Assembly (NCBI RefSeq): GCF_001625085.1
Contig: NZ_BDAW01000064.1
Span: forward strand, 1 to 55,599
Length of the DNA stretch: 55,599 bases
Direction of reading: 5' to 3'
Source: Nocardia acidivorans NBRC 108247
Lineage (GTDB): Bacteria > Actinomycetota > Actinomycetes > Mycobacteriales > Mycobacteriaceae
The stretch's first letter is position 1. Each line of letters begins with the position of its first letter. Below are positions 8,790 through 16,517 of the stretch, in pieces. The position numbers were made by a program, and so were the translations under genes. The notes under the pieces were generated by a model. It searched no databases. It was not told the origin of the DNA and was given only the letters and a program-made list of their open reading frames with translations.

Positions 8790-9560
8790 TCAGAGGGTGA
8801 TCAGGCGGTTCGGCATGCTCAGCGCCGCGGTGGCGAGGAGTTGATCGAGCGCACGCTCGACGTCTTCCTTCCACAGGTGGTCACTGTCCAGCTCCAACCG
8901 CAGCCGCGGGAAACGGTGATGCGCGGCAATCACTTTGAATCCGACTTCCTCCAGGAAATCGGCATCGATCATGCACGTCTCCGGCGTGCACCCGGCCGAG
9001 GCGGACGGGGTTTTCGCGGCGCGCGTAGGGGTGGGGGCGATGCGCTCCATGAACATCATCGAACCCAGATCCGCCATATGGGTGGTCGGCGGATCCCAGC
9101 GAATACCGAACGCCTCGATGGCCCGCACACCACGACGCACCAGATCGCCCACCACGGCCTGAATCAGCTGCTGGGCTACGTCGCCACTGTGATACGGGAA
9201 TTCGGCCCGCAGCGTGGTCAGCAGGACGGCATCCGGGCTCACCGGGGACGTGGGGAAGAGTCCGGCGCGCGGCACCACGCTCGGCGGCGAGTACAGCGCC
9301 ACCCCGGCCGGTTGACCGTCGATCAAGGCGACCTGCCCGCACGACCCCCACTCCAGGAGTACGGTCGAGAGCCAGGCCTCCTTCTCGAAGACCGGGTCGC
9401 TGAATTCTCGGGAGTCCGCGGCCACCGCCGGATCGATCTCCCAGAACACACACCGTCGCGCATGTGCCGGAAGTTTGTCGAGTCCGCCGAGGGTCAATGC
9501 GGTAACGCTGGTCGACACCGCTCTGCTCAGCCTCCAGCTGTCCGATTCATCCACACTCAC
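8790..9560 (-). CDS. GNAT-like acetyltransferase family protein (Rv3916c-like)
   Basis: About 256 residues. The core (QVALIDGQPAGVALYSP, then DAVLLTTLR and QQLIQAVVGDLVRRGVRAIEA) resembles a GNAT acetyl-CoA fold, and the C-terminal half holds CMIDADFLEEVGFKVIAAH, typical of this actinobacterial family next to parB. The substrate is unknown. The start is uncertain: TTG 9587 or GTG 9560/9554. I prefer GTG 9560 because a possible -10 (TAGATA on the minus strand) lies just upstream and no Shine-Dalgarno is visible, as in near-leaderless genes. Synteny with cwlM-Rv3916c-parB supports the call. Confidence 0.75.
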   Translation of the reverse strand: MSVDESDSWRLSRAVSTSVTALTLGGLDKLPAHARRCVFWEIDPAVAADSREFSDPVFEKEAWLSTVLLEWGSCGQVALIDGQPAGVALYSPPSVVPRAGLFPTSPVSPDAVLLTTLRAEFPYHSGDVAQQLIQAVVGDLVRRGVRAIEAFGIRWDPPTTHMADLGSMMFMERIAPTPTRAAKTPSASAGCTPETCMIDADFLEEVGFKVIAAHHRFPRLRLELDSDHLWKEDVERALDQLLATAALSMPNRLITL

Positions 9561-9634
9561 GCCGCATCGATATCTACTCGCCAGCAAGAATAAGCGATCA
9601 AAGCAACACGCCTCTCGGGGGATAAAAACATCTG

Positions 9635-9647
9635 CGTCACAGTGACG
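9635..9647. promoter_or_regulatory. 13-bp dyad CGTCAC-A-GTGACG
   Basis: A perfect odd-length palindrome between parB and the GNAT-like gene, about 75 bases upstream of that gene's start. It looks like a dimer-binding operator; the binding protein is unknown. Confidence 0.35.
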
Positions 9648-9678
9648 TTTCCGCCTCGACCCCAGAGTAGGGCCGATT

Positions 9679-10710
9679 TCAGAGTTTCGATTGCTCCATC
9701 AGGCTGACAATTCGCTCGAGATCGTCGATCGAACCGAACTCGACCGTGATCTTGCCTTTACGCTTACCCAGCGCCACCGTGACGCGCGTGTCGAAGGATT
9801 CCGACAACCGCTCGGCGACATCCTGCAAACCCGGCATCTGAATCGGCTTGCGCTTCGGCGCCGGGGGAGTGGCCGCCGCATCCGGATTCCGATTCGCCAA
9901 CTTCACGGCTTCCTCGGTGGAACGGACCGACATACCCTCGGCCACAATCCGAATCGCGAGCGCCTCCTGCGCGGCCGCTCCCGCTTCCAAAGCCAGCACC
10001 GCGCGGGCATGCCCGGCGGAGAGCACACCCGCCGCTACCCGGCGCTGCACCGGAATCGGAAGTTTCAGCAGGCGAATCATATTCGTCACGACGGGTCGGG
10101 AACGGCCGATTCGCGAAGCCAATTCCTCATGGGTGACACCGAATTCCTCGAGCAGCTGTTCATAGGCCGCCGCCTCTTCGAGCGGATTCAACTGCACGCG
10201 GTGGATGTTCTCCAGCAACGCATCCCGCAGCAGGGCGTCGTCTGCGGTCTCGCGCACGATGGCGGGGATAGCCTCCAGGCCCGCGGCCTGGCTGGCCCGC
10301 CAGCGCCGCTCACCCATAATGAGCTGGTATTGCGGTGTCGGCAGGGTCTCCACCTGCCGCACCACAATCGGCTGCATGAGACCGAACTCCTTGATGGAGT
10401 GCACGAGTTCGGCGAGCGCCTCGTCATCGAAGACCTGGCGCGGCTGCTTGGGATTCGGGACGATCTGATCGGGCGGAATCTCCCGATAGGTCGCCCCCGC
10501 GTCGATCTCCTGCACCACCGTCGGCTCGGTCGTATCGGCCGGATCGGGAACCCGGTGCAGGAAGGCCGAAGCCGGCTGCGGGCCGATCGGATCGAGACCG
10601 ATGACGACATTGGCGGCAGCGCTGCCCAACCCACCCGGCGTGGCCGCGGGGCCGGTGGGGATCAGCGCGGCGAGACCTCGTCCAAGTCCACCCTTTTTCG
10701 CCTGACTCAT
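9679..10710 (-). CDS. parB: Chromosome partitioning protein ParB
   Basis: CTP-dependent clamp that loads at parS near oriC and spreads to organise segregation. 343 residues. The N-terminal GGLGRGLAALIP segment is the ParA-stimulating motif, the CTP-binding box GERRWRA is at residues 133-139, the helix-turn-helix lies around 190-218 (SRIGRSRPVVTNMIRLLKL), and the C-terminal dimerisation region ends the protein. It sits four bases downstream of parA in the same operon. Four parS-like sites occur within 13 kb. Confidence 0.97.
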   Translation of the reverse strand: MSQAKKGGLGRGLAALIPTGPAATPGGLGSAAANVVIGLDPIGPQPASAFLHRVPDPADTTEPTVVQEIDAGATYREIPPDQIVPNPKQPRQVFDDEALAELVHSIKEFGLMQPIVVRQVETLPTPQYQLIMGERRWRASQAAGLEAIPAIVRETADDALLRDALLENIHRVQLNPLEEAAAYEQLLEEFGVTHEELASRIGRSRPVVTNMIRLLKLPIPVQRRVAAGVLSAGHARAVLALEAGAAAQEALAIRIVAEGMSVRSTEEAVKLANRNPDAAATPPAPKRKPIQMPGLQDVAERLSESFDTRVTVALGKRKGKITVEFGSIDDLERIVSLMEQSKL

Positions 10711-10714
10711 CGGT

Positions 10715-11716
10715 CTACTGACCCCTTTCGTTGTTCGCTGTCGCCGCCTTGGACGCCATCTCGCGACCCGCGTCGAGGTAGCTCATCGCACCCCGGGAGC
10801 CCGGATCGTAATCGAGCACCGTCATGCCGTAGCCCGGCGCCTCGGAGACCTTCACACTGCGCGGGATGACCGAGCGCAGCACCGCGTCACCGAAGTGGCC
10901 GCGCACCTCCTCGGCCACCTGATCGGCGAGCTTGGTGCGACCGTCGTACATGGTGAGAACGACCGTGGAGACATGCAATTCGGGATTCAGATGCGCCTGC
11001 ACCAGACCGATATTGCGAAGCAGCTGACCCACACCCTCCAGCGCGTAGTACTCGCACTGAATGGGGATCAGCACCTCCTTGGCGGCCACGAGCGCGTTCA
11101 CCGTGAGCAGTCCGAGCGAGGGCGGGCAGTCGATCATGACGTAGTCGATGTCGTATCCGGCGAGGTTCGCCTCCTGGATGGCGGCCTTCAACCGGCCCTC
11201 GCGGGCGACCATGGAGACGAGTTCGATCTCGGCGCCGGCCAGATCGATGGTGGCCGGAATGCAGAGCAGTCGCTCATTGTGCGGGCTCTGCTGGATGGCG
11301 TCCCGCACGGTGCACTCACCGATGAGCAGTTCATAGCTGGACGGAATGCCGGAGTGATGCGGAATGCCGAGCGCGGTGCTGGCATTGCCCTGCGGATCGA
11401 GATCGACCACGAGCACCCGCATACCCTGCACCGCCAGCGCGGCCGCGAGATTCACGGCGGTGGTGGTCTTACCCACACCGCCCTTCTGATTGGCGATGGT
11501 GATGACGCGCTGTTCGCGCGGGCGCGCAATGGCGGAATTGCCGGGGTGCAGCACCTGGCTGGCGCGCTGCGCCTCCGCGGCGATCGGGGTCTCGCTGGGG
11601 GAGATGTTCCCGAACGGGGTGCGGCTGAACTCCTCTACATCGAAGGTTCCGGTATCGAGCATGCCGGGTACCCGGGACGTTGTTTCCCGTGAAACATTCG
11701 CCGGACCGTTGGACAT
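10715..11716 (-). CDS. parA: Chromosome partitioning ATPase ParA (Soj)
   Basis: Walker-type ATPase that moves ParB-oriC complexes. Start ATG 11716 has TAGGAG five to ten bases upstream; a longer in-frame opening to 11893 carries no site. 333 residues. The deviant Walker A KGGVGKTT is at residues 78-85, followed by DLDPQGNAS and DCPPSLG motifs. The first 70 residues are a variable extension. A parS-like site (11681-11696) lies inside its early codons, encoding VSRET, so ParB bound there could affect its own operon. Confidence 0.96.
   Translation of the reverse strand: MSNGPANVSRETTSRVPGMLDTGTFDVEEFSRTPFGNISPSETPIAAEAQRASQVLHPGNSAIARPREQRVITIANQKGGVGKTTTAVNLAAALAVQGMRVLVVDLDPQGNASTALGIPHHSGIPSSYELLIGECTVRDAIQQSPHNERLLCIPATIDLAGAEIELVSMVAREGRLKAAIQEANLAGYDIDYVMIDCPPSLGLLTVNALVAAKEVLIPIQCEYYALEGVGQLLRNIGLVQAHLNPELHVSTVVLTMYDGRTKLADQVAEEVRGHFGDAVLRSVIPRSVKVSEAPGYGMTVLDYDPGSRGAMSYLDAGREMASKAATANNERGQ
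11681..11696. promoter_or_regulatory. parS-like site 1 (inside parA 5' end)
   Basis: TGTTTCCCGTGAAACA, one mismatch from the bacterial parS consensus TGTTTCACGTGAAACA. It lies in the coding start of parA. Confidence 0.75.
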
Positions 11717-11913
11717 ACAGGCTCCTAACCCCGAGAAACTCAAAGACACGTGGCCGAGTGGATGCGCGTAGGGAGAGCCGCCGGGCACCGCCACTGTGGG
11801 GCACTCACGCTCGACGTTCATAGCTTGCCAGTACGGGACACAATACGGAAGTTGAACGACAATCCCGCACCCGCGACACGCATAATCGCTCACCCCGAAC
11901 GGAATTGGGGCGA

Positions 11914-11929
11914 TGTTTCACGGGAAACC
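11914..11929. promoter_or_regulatory. parS-like site 2 (upstream of parA)
   Basis: TGTTTCACGGGAAACC is the reverse complement of site 1 except for its last base. It lies 233 bases away in inverted orientation, so the pair flanks the parA promoter region. Confidence 0.65.
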
Positions 11930-11968
11930 AAGCCGGACAAACACTCTGCCACCCGGCCAGGAACACGG

Positions 11969-12004
11969 AACGGGCGCGACGGCGGGCTGGCCGTCGCGCC
12001 CGTT
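11969..12004 (-). terminator. 15-bp hairpin after the Ig-like secreted protein gene
   Basis: AACGGGCGCGACGGC pairs perfectly with GCCGTCGCGCCCGTT around a 6-base loop. There is no T tract, as is common in actinobacteria. It lies 57 bases past the stop of the leftward gene at 12061 and upstream of parA. Confidence 0.65.
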
Positions 12005-12060
12005 CGGGTCGCGGTGGGGGAGTGGACCACTCGCCCCGTTGAGCTACTGGACCATTCGGA

Positions 12061-12486
12061 CTACTTGGCGGAGAGCGAGCTCAGCAATCCGGCGAGCGGG
12101 TTGTTCCCGGAGGAGCCGGTGCCCCCACCCGGGGTGGTCGGCTGAGTCGTCACAGTGACGGTGGTGGACTTACTGCTGATGATCTCCTGCGTCGCCTTCA
12201 GCTCATGCGAACCCGTGGTGCTGGGAGTCCACTGGACGGACGCCTTGCTGTTGCTCGGGTACGCCTTGCCGATCTCGGTGCCATTGTCGGTGAAGGTCAC
12301 CTGGAACAGTCCCGAGGTAAAGGTGACATCCGCCGTGACCGTGTACGTCTGCCCGACATAGAGGGTGGTGCCTGAAACGCTGATCCCATTGACGAGGGCA
12401 TTGGCCTGGGGCGCGGCCACCAGCGCGGTCGTGGCCAATGCGCCCAGCAGTGCGACGCCGAATCCGGCACGCCGTGTGGTCTTCAT
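12061..12486 (-). CDS. Small secreted Ig-like fold protein
   Basis: 141 residues from ATG 12486, which has AGGAG upstream. The N-terminus is a Sec signal peptide (KTTRR, then a hydrophobic stretch ending near ANA). The mature part has an alternating beta pattern (TTLYVGQTYTVTADVTF, LFQVTFTDNGTEIG, VQWTPSTTGSHELKATQE) typical of bacterial Ig-like/Big_3 domains, and ends in a Gly/Ser-rich tail. I do not know a specific function. It is unusual here because parA and rsmG are normally neighbours; this looks like a lineage-specific insertion. Its composition matches the surroundings. Confidence 0.72.
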   Translation of the reverse strand: MKTTRRAGFGVALLGALATTALVAAPQANALVNGISVSGTTLYVGQTYTVTADVTFTSGLFQVTFTDNGTEIGKAYPSNSKASVQWTPSTTGSHELKATQEIISSKSTTVTVTTQPTTPGGGTGSSGNNPLAGLLSSLSAK

Positions 12487-12585
12487 GAAAGCTCCTGTGC
12501 TCCTACCCCACCTCTGTATGGGGTGACCCGGACAGTACCTAGACGCGGCGGGTCGCACAGCGATTTTGAAAGATCTATGTTTCAG

Positions 12586-13287
12586 CTATTTCTTCGGACG
12601 CGCTTTGCGGCGATCGGCCCGCGGCAACTTCTCCGCGCTGATCACCATGGTGGGCGTTTCCAATACGCCCACACCGCATTCGAGCACCTCGGTATGACCC
12701 GCCCCCGCCTTGGCGAGTTCGGCACGATCGCGCTCCAATTCCTCGAGGGCACTGATTCCCTTGAGCGCCAACATCCGTCCGTGATCGCGCACCAGCGGCA
12801 TGGACCAACCCGCCAGCTTCGCCAGCGGGGCGACCGCGCGGGAGGTGACGACATCCGCGCCGCCCGCTTCCTTCTTCACCCCCGACTGCTCCGCGCGTCC
12901 GCGCACCACGGTCACCTCGAGTCCGGCCGCCTCGATGAACTCGGCCAGGAAGACGGTGCGGCGCAAGAGCGGCTCCACCAAGGTGATTCGAAGATCCGGT
13001 CGTGCGATGGCGAGCGGGATGCCGGGCAGTCCGGCGCCGGAGCCGATATCGACGACGGTCGCGCCCTGGGGGATGAGCTCACCGATGACCGCGCAATTGA
13101 GGATGTGCCGATCCCAGAGCCGGGGCACTTCGCGGGGTCCGATCAAGCCGCGCTCCACACCCGCACCCGCGAGCACCGTGTAGTACCGCCGGGCCAATTC
13201 CAATCGATCGCCGAAAACCACAGCGGCGGCGGCAGGCGGTTCGAGACCGAGATCGGTCATCTCCGTGCCAGGTTCCACGTGAAACAT
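12586..13287 (-). CDS. rsmG: 16S rRNA m7G527 methyltransferase RsmG (GidB)
   Basis: Methylates G527 of 16S rRNA; loss gives low-level streptomycin resistance in relatives. The SAM-binding VDIGSGAGLPGIPLAIARP and the conserved RLWDRHILNCAV are present; the C-terminus is Lys/Arg-rich. Two starts are possible: ATG 13287 (MFHVEP, 233 residues) and ATG 13260 (MTDLGLEPP, about the mycobacterial length). Each has a purine run directly against it, so neither is clearly better. The MFHVEP codons are parS-like site 3. Confidence 0.93.
   Translation of the reverse strand: MFHVEPGTEMTDLGLEPPAAAAVVFGDRLELARRYYTVLAGAGVERGLIGPREVPRLWDRHILNCAVIGELIPQGATVVDIGSGAGLPGIPLAIARPDLRITLVEPLLRRTVFLAEFIEAAGLEVTVVRGRAEQSGVKKEAGGADVVTSRAVAPLAKLAGWSMPLVRDHGRMLALKGISALEELERDRAELAKAGAGHTEVLECGVGVLETPTMVISAEKLPRADRRKARPKK
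13271..13286. promoter_or_regulatory. parS-like site 3 (in rsmG start codons)
   Basis: The core GTTCCACGTGAAAC (13272-13285) is one base from the palindromic parS core and is the exact reverse complement of the site at 22468-22481. Confidence 0.75.
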
Positions 13288-13336
13288 CCTTCCGATTAAC
13301 CCGACTCTCGGGACTCTCCGCACTCCGGACAAGCGT

Positions 13337-13368
13337 AGGGCCCCCGGTCTGTCCGACGCGGGGGCCCT
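13337..13368 (-). terminator. Hairpin between jag and rsmG
   Basis: AGGGCCCCCG and CGGGGGCCCT form a perfect 10-bp stem with a 12-base loop, 22 bases after the jag stop. There is no T tract. It may attenuate read-through into rsmG. Confidence 0.5.
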
Positions 13369-13390
13369 GGCCTTCAGTGTGATGCGCGTG

Positions 13391-13945
13391 TCACGCGGGG
13401 AGGACGACGACCCGTCGGCTCGGCTCCACGCCTTCACTCTCACTCACGACACCGTCGACGGCGGCGACCGCGTCGTGCACGATCTTGCGCTCGAACGGAG
13501 TCATCGGGGTGAGCGCCTCCCGCTCGCCCGACTCCAGCACGCGCTTGGCGGTCTCGGTGCCCAGCGCGCTCAGCTCGCTACGACGGTTCGCGCGCCAGCC
13601 CGCGACATCGAGCATGAGCCGACTGCGCACACCGGTCGCCTGCTGCACCGCCAACCGGGTGAGCTCCTGCAGCGCGTCCAGGACCTCGCCGCGACTACCG
13701 ACCAGCTTCGCCAGATCCTTACCGCCGTCGATGCTCACCACGGCCCGGTCGCCCTCGACATCGAGGTCGATATCGCCGTCGAAGTCGAGCACATCCAGTA
13801 GCTGCTCCAGGTAGTCACCGGCGATCTCACCCTCTTCGATGAGTGCTTCCTCGACATCGACCACGGGCGCGGGGGCGCTCCCGGTCTCCGGTGCCGCCGT
13901 CGCAGCCGTCACAGTGGGGTCCCCTCCGTCGGTTTCAACAGTCAT
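13391..13945 (-). CDS. jag: Jag/KhpB RNA-binding protein (KH and R3H domains)
   Basis: RNA-binding protein linked to cell elongation and division in Gram-positives. From ATG 13945 it has 184 residues; AAGGAA lies six bases upstream. An ATG at 13960 is the alternative. An acidic N-terminal part is followed by a KH-like domain (DIDLDVEGDRAVVSIDGG then LVGSRGEVLDALQEL, about 75-115) and an R3H domain (FERKIVHDAVA near 160). It lies between yidC and rsmG, the standard order. Confidence 0.92.
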   Translation of the reverse strand: MTVETDGGDPTVTAATAAPETGSAPAPVVDVEEALIEEGEIAGDYLEQLLDVLDFDGDIDLDVEGDRAVVSIDGGKDLAKLVGSRGEVLDALQELTRLAVQQATGVRSRLMLDVAGWRANRRSELSALGTETAKRVLESGEREALTPMTPFERKIVHDAVAAVDGVVSESEGVEPSRRVVVLPA

Positions 13946-14011
13946 GGTTGTTTCCTTCATCTGGAGTTGTCGGCGCTCCTGCCGCGTATCGCAGTGAGCC
14001 CCTGGAGAAGA

Positions 14012-15100
14012 TCAGCGGCGCCGCTTCTGGTTGGCGCGACCACGATTGCCGGACCGCTTCTTGGCCTGATTCTGCTTGGCCTGACCCGACTTCGCGGAGC
14101 CGTTCTGATTCGACTGCGGCGCATCGGTCTTGGCCATATCCACGCCATTGGTGTCCGCCTGCGACGGCGCATCGACCACGGGCTTCTTGCGCGTATCGAC
14201 CGGCTTCGCGCCCGGCTTCGGCGCGTTCTGGGCGCGGCGCTCGAGGGCCGCGTCCTTCTTCTCGTTCTCTTCCTTCTCCATGCGGCCGAAGACGAGATGC
14301 TGCTGCGCGTAGGTCCAGATGTTGTTGGACACCCAGTAGATGAGGATGGCGATCGGCAGGAACGGACCACCGACGAGCACACCCAGCGGGAACACGTACA
14401 GCGCCAGCTTGTTCATCATGGCGGCCTGCGGGTTGGCGGCGGCCGCCTCGCTCTGCCGCTCCACCGAGGCGCGCGCGTTGAAGTGCGTCGCCAGACCCGC
14501 GATGATCATCAGCGGCACCGAGACCGCGATGATGGCGACCTTGCTCGGCATACCGCCGTACTCGGCGAAGGATTCCAGCACCGCGTTCTTCTCGGTGATG
14601 AAGCCCGAGAGGGGAGCGCCGAAAAGCCGTGCGGTCAAGAAGGACTGGACGTCGCCCGCGCTGAAGAAGTAGTTCGCGGTATGCGCGTTGTCATACGGGG
14701 TCATGCCGAGCTGACCGATACCGGTACCGGTCCGGTTGAACGAGCGCAGCACATGGAACAGACCCAGGAACACCGGCACCTGCAGCAGCACGGGCAGACA
14801 GCCCATGAGCGGATTGAAGCCGTGTTCCTTCTGGAGCTTCTGCATCTCGACCGTCATCTGCTGACGATCGTTCTTGTACTTCTTCTGCAGTTCCTTGATC
14901 TGCGGCTGCAGCTCCTGCATCTGCTTGGTGGTACGGACCTGCTTCACGAACGGCTTGTACAGCACCAACCGCAATGTGAACACCAGGAACACCACGGCCA
15001 GCGCCCAGGCGAAACCACTGTCGTCGCCCAGCGCCCACCCGAAGACGCGATGCCAGAACCAGAGGATCCCGGACACCGGGTAGTAGATGAAATCGAGCAC
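14012..15100 (-). CDS. yidC: Membrane protein insertase YidC
   Basis: Inserts and folds inner-membrane proteins with or without SecYEG. 362 residues from GTG 15100 (GGGAGT upstream). The N-terminal helix, the cytoplasmic coiled-coil hairpin (QLQPQIKELQKKYK around residues 70-100) and four further membrane segments fit the Gram-positive-type YidC without a large periplasmic domain. The tail from about 300 is Lys/Asn/Gln-rich and probably contacts ribosomes. Confidence 0.95.
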   Translation of the reverse strand: MLDFIYYPVSGILWFWHRVFGWALGDDSGFAWALAVVFLVFTLRLVLYKPFVKQVRTTKQMQELQPQIKELQKKYKNDRQQMTVEMQKLQKEHGFNPLMGCLPVLLQVPVFLGLFHVLRSFNRTGTGIGQLGMTPYDNAHTANYFFSAGDVQSFLTARLFGAPLSGFITEKNAVLESFAEYGGMPSKVAIIAVSVPLMIIAGLATHFNARASVERQSEAAAANPQAAMMNKLALYVFPLGVLVGGPFLPIAILIYWVSNNIWTYAQQHLVFGRMEKEENEKKDAALERRAQNAPKPGAKPVDTRKKPVVDAPSQADTNGVDMAKTDAPQSNQNGSAKSGQAKQNQAKKRSGNRGRANQKRRR

Positions 15101-15104
15101 GGCG

Positions 15105-15428
15105 TTATGTACTCCCGTCGTTCGTATCGCCGGTCACCGCGGACGGTGACCCTTCATTGGCTGCTGCCGCGTGCCGGTGACGCGAACGTTCCGGTACGGG
15201 GTCCCACCCACCAGGGTGCCAGGGCGCGCATTTCGCTATGCGCACGGCTGCCAGTCCGAGTCCGACGAACAGACCGCGCGTGCGGAGCGCCGTCACCGCG
15301 TACTCACTACAGGTGGGAGTGAAGCGGCAGACGGGCATGCGGGTGGGGGAGACATAGGTCCGATACAGCTCGATGAGGAATATCAGAGCTTGGGCCGGTA
15401 GTCGGGCAGCGGCGCGCAGGACGTTCAT
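15105..15428 (-). CDS. yidD: YidD membrane-insertion efficiency factor
   Basis: Small membrane-associated protein assisting YidC. 107 residues with the family signature CRFTPTCSEYA (about 38-48) and CAPWHPGGWDPVP (about 67-79). Its ATG overlaps the rnpA stop by four bases (ATGA), and yidC follows four bases after its stop, so translation is probably coupled. Confidence 0.93.
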   Translation of the reverse strand: MNVLRAAARLPAQALIFLIELYRTYVSPTRMPVCRFTPTCSEYAVTALRTRGLFVGLGLAAVRIAKCAPWHPGGWDPVPERSRHRHAAAANEGSPSAVTGDTNDGST

Positions 15429-15844
15429 GAGTCGCTGCCAGCTGTTCCCGATTCGCCACCGGCCGTGCCGGATTCGCTGAGGGTGCCGAGTTTGCGCAGC
15501 CCACTCCGGATCTGTTTCTCGAGATCGACGGAAGGGGCTGTCGCCGCGCCCGGCAGAGCGCGCAGAACCACATCCGTGCCGTCGGGCAGATCCACCGCGA
15601 CGCTCGCACAGATATGACGCAGGCGGCGGGCCACCCGGTGGCGTACCACCGCGTTACCCACCGCCTTGCTGACGATCAAGCCGAAACGCGGACCGCCCAC
15701 CCTGATGGATGGTTCCGGTCCGCTCGACTGATCGTCGTGTAGCAGTACGTGCACAACGAGATCCCGTCTCCCGATCCGCCGGCCTTGGCGCACCGTCCGG
15801 GAAAAGTCGGTACGTCGATGCAGCCGATACGGCTCAGGCAGCAC
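15425..15844 (-). CDS. rnpA: Ribonuclease P protein component
   Basis: Protein cofactor for tRNA 5' maturation. 139 residues from GTG 15844. The conserved basic helix reads VVRHRVARRLRHI (about residues 68-80), after the typical N-terminal LHRRTDFSRTVRQGRR. No clear ribosome-binding site is visible; it follows rpmH by 13 bases. Confidence 0.94.
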   Translation of the reverse strand: MLPEPYRLHRRTDFSRTVRQGRRIGRRDLVVHVLLHDDQSSGPEPSIRVGGPRFGLIVSKAVGNAVVRHRVARRLRHICASVAVDLPDGTDVVLRALPGAATAPSVDLEKQIRSGLRKLGTLSESGTAGGESGTAGSDS

Positions 15845-15857
15845 CGACGATCTCGAA

Positions 15858-16001
15858 TCAGGCCGTCAGAGACTTGCGGCCCTTGCCACGGCGCGCCGAA
15901 ACGATGGCGCGGCCCGCACGGGTCCGCATCCGGAGACGGAAGCCGTGGACGCGCGCCCGACGACGGTTGTTCGGCTGGAACGTCCGCTTGCCCTTGGCCA
16001 C
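15858..16001 (-). CDS. rpmH: Ribosomal protein L34
   Basis: 47 residues from GTG 16001, preceded by GAGGAG. The sequence KGKRTFQPNNRRRARVHGF and the basic C-terminus are diagnostic. It is first in the leftward operon rpmH-rnpA-yidD-yidC-jag. A small GGGCGTC/GACGCCC hairpin lies in its leader (16024-16041). Confidence 0.97.
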   Translation of the reverse strand: MAKGKRTFQPNNRRRARVHGFRLRMRTRAGRAIVSARRGKGRKSLTA

Positions 16002-16517
16002 GGTCAACACTCCTCTAGGTGGTGGGCGTCGGTTGACGCCCGAAGCTTTGTCGGTGAAACGGTCTGCGATCCGGCGAATCTGGGATCCATCGGCGCAAAT
16101 ACCCTTATCGGCACGGGCAGCACACAGCCGCCACCGCACCATAGGGTGACTGTAGAAGGGTACTGATCTGCTGGACGAGGGTCAAACTCGGGGTAAAGCC
16201 CGGCCTTTCGGCCCTGCCCAGGCGGTTCGCGTCGATGGTCCGGTTCCTGTACGGTCCATCGAGGCGTTGGAGCGACCTAGCGTGCAGTTGCCAGCTGATT
16301 GCTGAAGAACCGCAGGTCTGCGCCCGAATAGGGGGATTCGACGGGATGCGACACGCATCCCCAGGTTGTCCACATCTGTGGATAATTGTGTGGAAACACC
16401 CTTGGAGTGGCATATTCGTAGGGCTGACGGAGCTCGTCGACGCCCGGTTACCTGGGGGAATCGAGCAGTCGCCGCCCGTCTGCTCCAATCGACCTTGCTC
16501 CGGGGAGGACTACGTTC
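16002..16517. promoter_or_regulatory. rpmH-dnaA divergent promoter region with DnaA boxes
   Basis: 516 bases without a gene. A tight cluster of DnaA boxes lies about 120-150 bases before dnaA: TTGTCCACA at 16366-16374 (perfect), TGTGGATAA at 16377-16385 and TGTGGAAAC at 16389-16397, the last two on the opposite strand. This suggests DnaA autoregulation. I did not find a convincing -10/-35 pair. Confidence 0.75.

Larger units (their letters stand above)
11717..12060. other. Intergenic region upstream of parA
   Basis: 344 bases without a convincing gene. It holds parS-like site 2, presumably the leftward parAB promoter (no clear -10/-35 was assigned), and the long hairpin downstream of the secreted-protein gene. 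Short reading frames here look like chance. Confidence 0.6.

Noticed and set aside
11750..12145. 131-residue plus-strand frame upstream of parA
   Set aside because: It runs through the parS site and the 15-bp hairpin, and has low-complexity content; better explained as intergenic.
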